A stretch of DNA of 64,000 nt from an uncultured Ferrovum sp. GTDB taxonomy: Bacteria > Pseudomonadota > Gammaproteobacteria > Burkholderiales > Ferrovaceae. A program made the position numbers and the translations under genes. Shown piece by piece: positions 38,805-47,788 of this stretch (within the stretch, counting starts at the first letter, position 1; every line of letters starts with the position of its first letter). The notes below the pieces were generated by a model, which was not told where the DNA came from, ran no database searches, and was given only the letters and a program-made list of their open reading frames with translations. The stretch lies in assembly GCA_903905585.1 (NCBI GenBank), contig CAIVHB010000059.1, positions 62,001 to 126,000 on the forward strand. Direction: 5' to 3'.

Positions 38805-40064
38805 CTATTTCAGCCTGTGACGAACCGCCACGAGCGCCAAGAAAGAGAGGGTTGCTGCGAGCGCTAAATAGTACCCCACAAACTCTAAGCCATAGTGTGT
38901 AGCGAGCCAAGTAGCAATATAAGGCGCGAGTGAGGCCCCCAAAATTCCTGCCAAGGTAAAGGCTAAAGATGAACCGGTATAACGCACTTCTGTTGGAAAA
39001 AGTAAGCCTAACGCGGTGCCTAGTGGCCCATACGTAAAGCCCATCAGCAGTAAACCCAATGCCAAAAACACCACGGTCATTGTCCAGTTTGCCACCGTAA
39101 ATAGTGGGGCAAAGAACAGTCCAAAAGTGATGACCGCAAGCATCGCCCCCATTAAAACTCGAGTACACCCATAACGATCGGCCAACCGCGCGGATAGAGG
39201 AACTCCAATTGCAAAAAAAACCACCGCAATCATTTGCGCAATCAAAAAACTAGACCGCGGATAATGCAGCACAGAAGTGCCCCAACTTAGGGTAAACACC
39301 GTCATCAGATAAAACAGCGCAAAAGTAGTGATAGAAAGCAAAGTGGCAAATATAAGTGTACGGGTATGCGCTTTGAAGACTTCCATTATGGGCATTTGCA
39401 CGCGCTGATTATTCTTCATTGTCGCAAGAAATTCTGGAGTCTCTTCGATCTTTAAACGAACGTATAAACCTACAAACACCAATACTGCACTTGCAATGAA
39501 GGGAATACGCCAGCCGAACTCAAAGAATTCCTGATCGGTTAAAACATTACTCAAGATTAAAAAAGTCCCACTTGAAAGCAAGAATCCAATGGGAGCACCC
39601 ATTTGCGGAAACATGCCATACCAAGCGCGCTTTCCTTCGGGCGCATTTTCAGTGGCCAGCAGCACGGCACCGCCCCACTCTCCACCCAAACCCAATCCTT
39701 GTCCAAAGCGGAACAAGGCTAAAAGAATGGGAGCCAAAATTCCGATCGATTCATAAGTGGGTAAAAAACCAATCGCCACCGTAGACGGCCCCATGGTCAT
39801 TAGCGCAGCAACCAAGGTCGCTTTTCGCCCGATACGATCGCCAAAATGACCAAATAAGGCAGCGCCGACCGGGCGTGCAAAAAACGCCAACGCAAAGGTG
39901 GCCAAAGATTGCAGGATTGCTGTATTGACATCACTTGAAGGAAAAAAAAGCTTTGGGAACACCAAAACAGCTGCGGTGGCATAGATATAAAAATCAAAAA
40001 ACTCAATGGTTGTTCCGATTAAGCTTGCCGCCAATACGCGTGCAGCCGAATTACCTTGGCTCAT
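38805..40064 (-). CDS. MFS transporter of the metabolite:H+ symporter (MHS) type
   Basis: A twelve-helix inner-membrane transporter of 419 residues. The start ATG at 40064 has AGAGGA at good spacing; the ATG two codons earlier lies too close to that site. The segment FFDFYIYATAAVLVFPKLFF, the loop motif GHFGDRIGRKATLVAALM and GEWGGAVLLATENAPEGKR are typical of the shikimate/proline/alpha-ketoglutarate symporter group. The substrate cannot be named. It is followed closely on the same strand by the MNIO pair and pucC and may be co-transcribed with them. Confidence 0.88.
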   Translation of the reverse strand: MSQGNSAARVLAASLIGTTIEFFDFYIYATAAVLVFPKLFFPSSDVNTAILQSLATFALAFFARPVGAALFGHFGDRIGRKATLVAALMTMGPSTVAIGFLPTYESIGILAPILLALFRFGQGLGLGGEWGGAVLLATENAPEGKRAWYGMFPQMGAPIGFLLSSGTFLILSNVLTDQEFFEFGWRIPFIASAVLVFVGLYVRLKIEETPEFLATMKNNQRVQMPIMEVFKAHTRTLIFATLLSITTFALFYLMTVFTLSWGTSVLHYPRSSFLIAQMIAVVFFAIGVPLSARLADRYGCTRVLMGAMLAVITFGLFFAPLFTVANWTMTVVFLALGLLLMGFTYGPLGTALGLLFPTEVRYTGSSLAFTLAGILGASLAPYIATWLATHYGLEFVGYYLALAATLSFLALVAVRHRLK

Positions 40065-40285
40065 CCTCATTTCCTCTTATTATATTTTTGTCCTGTACCT
40101 TTTTCATCAACGGAGGCAGAGTGAACGACGCAATGCCCTGTTAAGCTCAGGAAGAAAACCAATAAGTGTACTCGATATCAACCTTGGGCTCTGCTTGTAA
40201 TAAACTATTACCTTCCTATTTTCACTTCTTTCCGATCTCCCTCGCCCTATTGATGATGGCGCAACCCACTATTTAAAGGATGTTC

Positions 40286-41590
40286 ATGATGAACCCCCGC
40301 ACTTCGCAGCGCTGTACGCCTCAACTATCCAAGATTGCTTTATGGATTGGATTTGCTTCACTGTGTATCAGCGCTGAAACATGGGCGGGTGCTTTTTATC
40401 TTCCCTCCGGTGAAAGCGTGAGTGGATTAGGTAGAGGGTTTGCAGGACAAGCAGCCAGGGGATGGGATGCGGGTGCGGCGAACAGTAACCCTGCTGCCAT
40501 GACGCAATTAGAAAGCAATCAATGGGTGGGCGGTATGGTGGGTTTGTATCCCGATATTTCATTGCGTGACTCGGGAAGCACAACCTTAGTCACTGGAAGT
40601 GCTGTTCCTAGTGGGACCACAACAGGAAATGTCACCAATTTCACTGGCCTTCCAGACTTTGCTTATGCGCGCAAAATGGATTCTGAAAGTAACACCTGGT
40701 TAGGTTTTGCGTTCTCGGCCCCGTTTGGTTTGGGAATTAAATATTCCCCCCCATTTACAGGTCGCTATGACGCCATCGAGTCCCACCTTCGTGTCATGGA
40801 TTTAGCTGCCACGCTTGGAACTCAAGTCAATTCATGGCTTTCCTTAGGCGGCGGCATACACCTGCAGCGCGCCGATGCCCAACTGGAATCAGCAGTAGTT
40901 GATGCAGTGCGCGATGGCGACATCAAAGTTCGGGGCAGTAGCTATGCCTTCACGGGTCAAATCAGCGCCCACATCAAACCGAGTCAAGATTGGCAATTAG
41001 GTTTGGACTATAAAACAGGGGCATCCCATAACGAAAAAGGGGAAGCGTTCGTTGTGATCCCTTCCTATGGGATCTCGGGGACTTATGGTTCTAGTGTTCG
41101 GGTCAATCTTCCTGATATTGCTACCGCATCGGCGTCTTACAGCTTAAGCCCTTCCATCAAGTTATTAGCTGAAGCGCGATGGTTTACCTGGTCGCGCTTC
41201 CATGATCTGAGCATTTATATTCCAAGCCTGAGCGCCCTTTCTCCACTTGTGCGCCAGGAGCAATATCACAACAGCTATTCAGCTGCTTTGGGTGCCGAAT
41301 ACGCACTCAGTCCCGCATGGACTCTGCGTGCTGGATATATGTTTGATCAAACACCAACAAATCCGTCTAACCGCTCTGTAGCGGTTCCTGATTCAGATCG
41401 TCATTGGTTTGGGGTGGGTGCTTCTTGGAGTTTTATGCCAAGTTGGGTGGTAGATCTGACCTATGCGCATATTCAGTTTGAACCCGTCACGATCAATCGC
41501 AATGTACTGAGTACTTTTGGCAATGTGACTCAAATGACAGGGCAACCCACCGTAGACATGGTTGGCGTGGCTTTGCGTAACGCATTCTAA
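40286..41590 (+). CDS. FadL/OmpP1-family outer-membrane transport protein
   Basis: A predicted outer-membrane beta-barrel of the FadL/TodX family, which imports long-chain fatty acids or other hydrophobic compounds. From the ATG at 40286 (AAAGG six bases upstream) the protein has 434 residues. A signal peptide ends near ETWAG, and the mature N-terminus AFYLPSGESVSGLGRGFAG followed by NSNPAAMTQL is the family signature (an N-terminal hatch). The C-terminus ends VALRNAF, with the terminal Phe expected for barrel assembly. The gene is monocistronic by appearance, convergent with the adenylate cyclase. The cargo is unknown. Confidence 0.9.
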   Translation: MMNPRTSQRCTPQLSKIALWIGFASLCISAETWAGAFYLPSGESVSGLGRGFAGQAARGWDAGAANSNPAAMTQLESNQWVGGMVGLYPDISLRDSGSTTLVTGSAVPSGTTTGNVTNFTGLPDFAYARKMDSESNTWLGFAFSAPFGLGIKYSPPFTGRYDAIESHLRVMDLAATLGTQVNSWLSLGGGIHLQRADAQLESAVVDAVRDGDIKVRGSSYAFTGQISAHIKPSQDWQLGLDYKTGASHNEKGEAFVVIPSYGISGTYGSSVRVNLPDIATASASYSLSPSIKLLAEARWFTWSRFHDLSIYIPSLSALSPLVRQEQYHNSYSAALGAEYALSPAWTLRAGYMFDQTPTNPSNRSVAVPDSDRHWFGVGASWSFMPSWVVDLTYAHIQFEPVTINRNVLSTFGNVTQMTGQPTVDMVGVALRNAF

Positions 41591-41617
41591 GGCTCGAGAC
41601 TGAGTACAAAATGAGAA

Positions 41618-44287
41618 TTACTTCTCTGTCATGGTCCATACTCCATCCCAATTTTCTTGGGGTGGCGCATAACGAAGCTGACCAATGCGTTCTAAATAAA
41701 GTGCAGACGGGCCATCAGTCGGACGAAGTTGCAGAACCGCTTTAAATGCTTTTTCTGCATCATCCCAATGCTGAACTCGATAGGCATCCATCCCAGATTG
41801 ATAGAGGCTCAGCATAGACTCGTATACTGAGCGCTCTGTCCCTTTAAGGTGGCCTGCAACCTCAAAGATCGTAACGGGTTCGTTTTTTCCTTTAACGCGA
41901 AGCTTGTCTACCTCTCGTAGCAAAGTAGGACGCTTGAGGCGTGTCGCCAGGCTCTCACTGATTAAAATAGAGGTACCGTAAAACTTGTTTGCTCCCTCTA
42001 AGCGTGACGCCAAATTCACGCTATCTCCAATCACCGTGTACTCCATACGTTTGGGCGAACCAATATTTCCAACAACGACTTTACCCATAGCCAGGCCAAC
42101 ACCAATATGAATGGGCTGCAGACCTTTATCTTCCCTTTTTTGATTGAGTTGCTCGAGCTCTGCCATCATTTCTTCTGCGGTAATGACCGCGCGATCAGCA
42201 TCGTCATCTGCCGTAAAGGGTGCGCCAAATAAGGCCATCATGGCATCACCAATATATTTATCCAGAATACCTTTATGTTTGAAAATGACGTCTACCATTT
42301 CGGCGAAATATTCATTCAGCATATTCACTGTGCCTCGGGCACCCAACTTTTCTGAAAGTGTAGTGAAACTGCGAATATCAGAAAACAGGATGACGATTTC
42401 CTGATCTTTACCGCCCAATTGATCCTCACCACCCGCCAATAACTGCTCGGCTACTTCTACGCTCATGTAGCGAGCCATCGTCGTTTTGACGCGTTTTTCG
42501 GTTGTGATATCTTCAAGCACCAACATGGTACCAATCGACTCCCCCTCTAAGCCAATCAGTGGCGTGGATACCGCGTTAACGGATTTTTCAATTCCATGCC
42601 ATTTAAGGGTGTAATCCACATTGAGTTGACGAGTTTGAGTGGCCTTGGCACGCTCCAGTGATTCAATAATCCAAGGGTTCTGATGACCCAAGGCCATTGC
42701 ATGGTCTTCAATATGCTTTCCTACCATCGGAATAGAGTCAATTTCGAGAATTTCATAAGCCGCTTGATTCACGCTGGCAATCACACCCTTCTCATCAATT
42801 GTAATCAAGCCGTTTGAAGTACTTTTCAGAATACTTTCGTTGTAGTTATTCACCTTTCTGACTTCATCAAGTAGGCGACTATTATCAAGAGAGATCCCTA
42901 CTTCAGCAGCGAAAGCGCGCAATCGAATTTCATCCTTAGGAGAAAAAGTCTTGCCATTGGCTTTATTTAATACTTCAACAACACCAATTATTTGACCTTT
43001 TTTACCTACCACAGGCATTGCAATCATGCTTTTCGTTCTGTAACCCGTAGCCAAGTCAACAGATCGGTTGAAGCGAGCATCATCATAAGCGTCGACTAAA
43101 TTAATGACCTTACCTTCACGGTATACAGTTCCGGCTATGCCTTCAGATGAAGACAATCGGATTTCTTTAACTTCTAGTTCTTCAGCAAACCGAGACCACA
43201 ACTCACCCGTCTTTTCGTCATAGAGAAGCAAAGTACTGCGATCTGCATCAAGGAGTAATGTGGCGCTTGTCATAATGCGAGAGATCAACACATCAATTTC
43301 TATTTCACCTGCAAGATCGTGGGTGACCTCAAGCATGTGGATCTCTTCACGTAAGCTATCCACCATCTTGTTAAAACCGCGGAATAAATCAGCATATTCA
43401 TCTGTTGTGGTGATATCCAGTTTTGCCTCGAGATTACCCGCCTCAATCTTTTTCATGGCATCCACCAATCGTTTGGCTGCATGAGAAACATCACTCGCGG
43501 TGAGGGCAGACATAATCACCGCTGCAACTCCTGTCACAATGGTGACACCACTCAACCAAATCCATAAAGGAATGAGTTGCTCAGTGGTGGCAACAACCCC
43601 AAGATCCCCCAGCAATACATTGACTTTGACCAAGGTAGATCCGGCAAAGAACACCATAGGTATTGCAGCCAAAAACAAGGACAAATAAATGAGCTTGTAT
43701 CTCAGCGGCACAGCAATAGGTCGACTGATGGATTCAATTTGCCCAAATGAATCTGAATAGGACTCCAACCTTGCAACAAGGGGGGGAATGAGTTTGTTCA
43801 GTGAGAAATATTCAATGATTGCGTGAACTGGAGCTGCAAAAAATACTATGCAAGCTGCGGTGGTATAAATTTGCCAGGTTGCAAATCCAAAATTGAGTGT
43901 GCTGTTATAGCTGATCAAGGTTCCAATCAAGGAAATACAGGCCAAAGGACCGTGTAAGAAAGTGACACGTAAGAAAGAGAAGAACGGAAGATTAAGGAGG
44001 GCCGTCAAAGCAGAATCGATGTCATGCGATGAAACAGGTTTTTTTTGCTCAACCGCATCGAGCACAACGCGGATGGGCTTGCTATGTCGAGCAATTAAAA
44101 ATATATCGGGCCCGATAAATACGAAGGTCGCAACGGGAAGAGACATCATAAACAAAAACCACTTTTCAGTGGTCATGTCTAAACCCAAATACATCAGCAC
44201 CATCACTACACCTGTAGCAGTGACAGTGCCGTAAATGTAAATTCTAATCAGTTGCCAAAGAAAAGCGCCGGGTAATAAGGTTTTCAT
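41618..44287 (-). CDS. Membrane-bound class III adenylate/guanylate cyclase with HAMP, GAF and PAS domains
   Basis: An 889-residue signalling protein. The N-terminal third (about 10-250) has several membrane helices. A HAMP region (about 255-315), a GAF domain (about 325-470, with STLLLYDEKTGELW), and a PAS domain (about 485-600) follow. The catalytic domain (about 625-800) has both metal Asp motifs, ILFSDIRSFTTLSEK and GDAMMALFGAP, and KRMEYTVIGDSVNLASRLE. The Lys fits an adenylyl cyclase, so cAMP is the likely product. The C-terminus (about 815-880) resembles TPR helices. It lies 47 bases downstream of the TPR/ATP-grasp gene and probably shares its transcript. Confidence 0.9.
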   Translation of the reverse strand: MKTLLPGAFLWQLIRIYIYGTVTATGVVMVLMYLGLDMTTEKWFLFMMSLPVATFVFIGPDIFLIARHSKPIRVVLDAVEQKKPVSSHDIDSALTALLNLPFFSFLRVTFLHGPLACISLIGTLISYNSTLNFGFATWQIYTTAACIVFFAAPVHAIIEYFSLNKLIPPLVARLESYSDSFGQIESISRPIAVPLRYKLIYLSLFLAAIPMVFFAGSTLVKVNVLLGDLGVVATTEQLIPLWIWLSGVTIVTGVAAVIMSALTASDVSHAAKRLVDAMKKIEAGNLEAKLDITTTDEYADLFRGFNKMVDSLREEIHMLEVTHDLAGEIEIDVLISRIMTSATLLLDADRSTLLLYDEKTGELWSRFAEELEVKEIRLSSSEGIAGTVYREGKVINLVDAYDDARFNRSVDLATGYRTKSMIAMPVVGKKGQIIGVVEVLNKANGKTFSPKDEIRLRAFAAEVGISLDNSRLLDEVRKVNNYNESILKSTSNGLITIDEKGVIASVNQAAYEILEIDSIPMVGKHIEDHAMALGHQNPWIIESLERAKATQTRQLNVDYTLKWHGIEKSVNAVSTPLIGLEGESIGTMLVLEDITTEKRVKTTMARYMSVEVAEQLLAGGEDQLGGKDQEIVILFSDIRSFTTLSEKLGARGTVNMLNEYFAEMVDVIFKHKGILDKYIGDAMMALFGAPFTADDDADRAVITAEEMMAELEQLNQKREDKGLQPIHIGVGLAMGKVVVGNIGSPKRMEYTVIGDSVNLASRLEGANKFYGTSILISESLATRLKRPTLLREVDKLRVKGKNEPVTIFEVAGHLKGTERSVYESMLSLYQSGMDAYRVQHWDDAEKAFKAVLQLRPTDGPSALYLERIGQLRYAPPQENWDGVWTMTEK

Positions 44288-44334
44288 TACTACTTGTAAG
44301 CGCTAGAACGTATGCTCATATTTTCCATTTAAAA

Positions 44335-46170
44335 TTAAGATCCTCGAGCCATCTTGTAAACCAAACGATCAAAAGCCTGCTTAATGTTTTCAACATAGGG
44401 GTTTTTAAACTTAAACATCTCTTCTTTTTCATCATGCACAAGCATAGTGGCATTCGCTTCGAATACCAGTATTCTATTTTGTGAGTCAATGCCACAGTCA
44501 ATTCCACAGTAATCTAAATGCGTAGCGGCGGCTATCTGTTTTAATGCTTCCAGATGACTTGGTGTAAATAAGGGACACGCGCCCTTAAGAAAGACTTCTT
44601 CCTCACTTCTCATCCAATCGTGATTGCCCATGTCTGTTCTGAAATAATGAACAAGCCAATCTGTATGGATAGCAAGGTGATAGGGGAAGATTTCACCATC
44701 AATACATATCCAACGGTATTTTCTAAAATAGCCATCAGAGGACTGATAATTGACGTATTCCGTCACGTAATAAATATCGCCTGGGCGCTCTTCCATAAAG
44801 CTATGGATTGCAGCGATATCATCACATTTTTGAACCGCGTCCCCTCCATGCGTTCCCGCAAGGCGAACCAAGATAGGCAGATCAAAATGTTCGGGCAGCG
44901 CACTCATACCACCAGATTTCAAAAGAGCACCCTCTACCCGGATCGTTCTGGGTACTTTGCAAAGCGGTGTATTCTCTAAACGATGGGCGATGCTTTCTCT
45001 ATCCGTTGCAAGAATCTTTCTGGGGTGATTGATCGTGGGACGATTCAATGCATCACAAATCTGCAGCGCATGGGGAAGAATTTCCTGACCATTATCTGCA
45101 TCACCAATCACGTTAATAATGACATCACCCTTTAGTTTTAAGGCGTCCCTATCCTGTTCCCACTCATTGGGGATCACACAATAAAAGTGGCGCTCAAAAC
45201 CTGCTTGGCCTAGCAGATAATTGATGGGGGTAGACCCCGCAAACGGTGCATCGAGCACCACAACTGAAAAATCTGCCGGTGATTTATTCGCCATCCAGGT
45301 GATAAACGGTTTTTGTTGCTTAAATCGACGATAGGCCTCTAATGCTAAATCTTGATTTTTCATACGCAGGTGCGCATTACCCAGCTCTACATACACTTCT
45401 GCACTATTTGGGGTGAGCACGATCAAGCGATTAAGGAGTTCAAGGCACTCCTCGTTTTTGATATTCAAATGCCCAAGAAGTTGCGACAAGGCCATGATAG
45501 GCAATGGCGAATCGGGATGAATTTGAAGTGCATTACGCAGACAAAGCTCTGCGTCACCCCAGACCTCTAACTTTCTGAAGGTATTCCCCAAATTAATCCA
45601 TGCTTCCATATACTGAGGATTGAGCTCAACAGCACGATGGTAGTAATTGCGTGCCTCTTGCAATTGCAGCACACCAAAAAAAGTATTACCCAAATTGTTG
45701 TAGGCAATTGCATTTTTGGGATCTATTTGAATAGCACTCTGGTGACATACAAGCGCTTCTTCGTGGCGCATACATTCTGTGAGAAACTGCCCCAGTCGGG
45801 TCAGGATGCTCGCTGACTTAGGATTGATTTCTAGTGCTTTTCGATATGCCTGCTCTGCCTCAGCGTGTTGCCCCAAATTTTGATGAGCTTGGCCAAGATC
45901 AAGATATAAATCTGCATCTCTGGGTGCAAGTTTCACGCCTCGCAGCAATGCAATGACAGATTGTTCCGATTGGCCTATGGCTAAAAGCCCCTTGCCCAGT
46001 GCTTTCCATGAAATAGGGGCCATGGGGTAGCGTTCAGAAAGAGTTTTTGATTTTGTAACAAGTTGCGCCCATTCGCCCTTGGAAGATAAAGCAACCAACT
46101 CGTTCACGAGAGGCATAGGAACCACAGCCTTGCCTCCTGCTACGCCCTGAAATCCTTTTTTACCAGCCAC
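44335..46170 (-). CDS. TPR-repeat protein with C-terminal ATP-grasp-like domain
   Basis: A 611-residue protein of unknown function starting at a GTG (AAAGG upstream). Residues about 20-285 are tandem tetratricopeptide repeats with clear consensus units such as AEAEQAYRKALEINPKSAS and AIAYNNLGNTFFG. Residues about 300-600 resemble ATP-grasp ligases of the glutathione-synthase/RimK type, with LPILVRLAGTHGGDAV, YYVTEYVNYQSSDGYFRKYR and, near the end, LVFEANATMLVH where Glu-x-Asn would bind Mg-ATP. It may ligate an amino acid or peptide to a target held by the TPRs, which is an inference. It is followed by the adenylate cyclase. Confidence 0.75.
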   Translation of the reverse strand: MAGKKGFQGVAGGKAVVPMPLVNELVALSSKGEWAQLVTKSKTLSERYPMAPISWKALGKGLLAIGQSEQSVIALLRGVKLAPRDADLYLDLGQAHQNLGQHAEAEQAYRKALEINPKSASILTRLGQFLTECMRHEEALVCHQSAIQIDPKNAIAYNNLGNTFFGVLQLQEARNYYHRAVELNPQYMEAWINLGNTFRKLEVWGDAELCLRNALQIHPDSPLPIMALSQLLGHLNIKNEECLELLNRLIVLTPNSAEVYVELGNAHLRMKNQDLALEAYRRFKQQKPFITWMANKSPADFSVVVLDAPFAGSTPINYLLGQAGFERHFYCVIPNEWEQDRDALKLKGDVIINVIGDADNGQEILPHALQICDALNRPTINHPRKILATDRESIAHRLENTPLCKVPRTIRVEGALLKSGGMSALPEHFDLPILVRLAGTHGGDAVQKCDDIAAIHSFMEERPGDIYYVTEYVNYQSSDGYFRKYRWICIDGEIFPYHLAIHTDWLVHYFRTDMGNHDWMRSEEEVFLKGACPLFTPSHLEALKQIAAATHLDYCGIDCGIDSQNRILVFEANATMLVHDEKEEMFKFKNPYVENIKQAFDRLVYKMARGS

Positions 46171-46210
46171 GGCAGATACCTTTTATTTGGGGATAGATCA
46201 AAAATTAACG

Positions 46211-47326
46211 CTATTGTTGGTTTTGTTGTTGAAAGTGCGCCATAAACTCAACTAAGTCTTCAACCGCATGTTGTGTCACGCCGTTGTAGAGAGAGGCTCT
46301 CAAACCGCCAATTGCGCGATGGCCATTCAAGCCAGAGAACCCTGCAGCACTCGATTCCTCTAAGAACCTCTTCTCTAGCTCTGGGGTATCTAGGTTGAAG
46401 GCAACGTTCATTAATGAACGGTCGTGCTTGGCACTTCTTCCCAGATAGAAAGAAGCGCTGTTGTCGATTGCTTGATAGAGCAAGGCAGCTTTAGCTTCGT
46501 TTATCGCATTCATATTAACGAGCCCACCGATATCATTTTTCAACCATCGGGTGATCAGCAACACAACATAAATAGCAAACACCGGAGGGGTATTAAAAAT
46601 TGATCCTGCTTTAATATGACTACGATAGTCTAGAAACTCAGGAAGATCATCTTTGCATCGCGCGACCAAATCTTTACGCATCACCACGATCGTCACACCC
46701 GCTGGTCCTAAATTCTTTTGGGCATGGGCGTAGATCATCGAAAAACGATTGGCCTCACAAGGCCTAGAAAGAAAATCAGAGGACATATCGCAGATACGTG
46801 GCACGGACTCTAAACCCAAGATGCGCTGAAATTGAATGCCTTCTACTGTTTCGTTAGAAATATAGTGAAGATACGGGGCTTCGGGTGAAAACGAGAGTTC
46901 ATCGTCATTGGGCAGGCGAGCGTATTGTTCACTTTCCCCACTCCAAAGCGTTTTAATGGGTCCAATATGTTTTGCGTCTGTGACCGATTTACCGCTCCAA
47001 TATCCCGTGAGCAAATACTCAGGCAAACCAGGCGCTGTCCCCATCAAGGACATAGCGATCGTTGAAAACTGTTGTGTAGCGCCACCCTGCAGAAAAAGCA
47101 CATGGTAGTCATCATTCAGACCCAGCAAAGACAGGACATTGTGTTCTGCTTCAGCAATGACATCAGCAAACCACTTCGAGCGATGGCTGATACCTAAAAT
47201 AGACAGGCCTGCGTCGGGGACGGTGTGAATAGATTCCTGAACTTGCCTCAACACGTTTTCAGGCAATGCTCCGGGGCCACCTGAAAAGTTACGAAGGTTT
47301 CGGATGTTGGTATTCTCAAGATTCAT
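46211..47326 (-). CDS. serC: Phosphoserine aminotransferase SerC
   Basis: SerC converts 3-phosphohydroxypyruvate and glutamate to phosphoserine, in serine synthesis (and in pyridoxal phosphate synthesis in some bacteria). I choose the ATG at 47326, with GAGG nine bases upstream, giving 371 residues; a longer frame to 47368 lacks family sequence. The N-terminus RNFSGGPGALPENVLRQVQ is typical. The PLP-binding Lys lies in YAHAQKNLGPAGVT (about residue 205), and the C-terminal GHRAIGGLRASLYN matches the family. Confidence 0.94.
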   Translation of the reverse strand: MNLENTNIRNLRNFSGGPGALPENVLRQVQESIHTVPDAGLSILGISHRSKWFADVIAEAEHNVLSLLGLNDDYHVLFLQGGATQQFSTIAMSLMGTAPGLPEYLLTGYWSGKSVTDAKHIGPIKTLWSGESEQYARLPNDDELSFSPEAPYLHYISNETVEGIQFQRILGLESVPRICDMSSDFLSRPCEANRFSMIYAHAQKNLGPAGVTIVVMRKDLVARCKDDLPEFLDYRSHIKAGSIFNTPPVFAIYVVLLITRWLKNDIGGLVNMNAINEAKAALLYQAIDNSASFYLGRSAKHDRSLMNVAFNLDTPELEKRFLEESSAAGFSGLNGHRAIGGLRASLYNGVTQHAVEDLVEFMAHFQQQNQQ

Positions 47327-47418
47327 ATGCAATCCTCTGTTAGAGAATGATACAAACCCTGAACACATGGATGATTCTTCAAAATAGAGGCTAAAAACCG
47401 ATTAAATAAGGAATATTG

Positions 47419-47424
47419 ATTATA
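47419..47424 (-). promoter_or_regulatory. Possible serC -10 box
   Basis: A perfect TATAAT reads on the minus strand about 95 bases upstream of the serC start, inside the AT-rich spacer shared with the divergent HTH gene. The -35 position (CGGTCA at 17-base spacing) is poor, so this is a tentative call. Confidence 0.35.
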
Positions 47425-47520
47425 TCGATTAATGAATTTGCTGACCGCTCCTTTTGTTACACTTGGTAAACAATAACAGTGCTTTTGACCAATAATGAGA
47501 ATGTCCGCGAGGAGTTCAAC

Positions 47521-47787
47521 ATGAATGAAAGCGATATGCCAAACTCTGTTGATTTAGGAGATGCGCGAGTAGGCTTATCCATTGGAGAGCAATTGCGCAA
47601 AATGAGGATGCAAGCTGGCTATGATATGGAATCCTTTGCGCAGGCCATCAATGTATCGGTCGCGCAATTGAGTCAACTGGAAAGCAATCAAGGTTTTCTA
47701 TTCCGCGACTACAAAGCTTCTGCTTTGGCCTTGCGTCGCGCCTTTACCTTGCTTGAGACGGGTGATACCCCTCATAGCGATAGTTAA
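47521..47787 (+). CDS. Small RodZ/XRE-like helix-turn-helix protein
   Basis: An 88-residue protein starting at an ATG preceded by GAGGAG. The core (about residues 19-80) is a helix-turn-helix of the HTH_25/XRE kind seen at the N-terminus of RodZ: SIGEQLRKMRMQAGYDMESF, AINVSVAQLSQLESNQ and RDYKASALALRRAFTL. There is no membrane segment or C-terminal domain, so it is not a full RodZ. Short regulatory DNA-binding protein is the simplest reading; the target is unknown. It is divergent from serC and convergent with ppc, ending one base before the ppc stop. Confidence 0.75.
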   Translation: MNESDMPNSVDLGDARVGLSIGEQLRKMRMQAGYDMESFAQAINVSVAQLSQLESNQGFLFRDYKASALALRRAFTLLETGDTPHSDS

Positions 47788-47788
47788 C

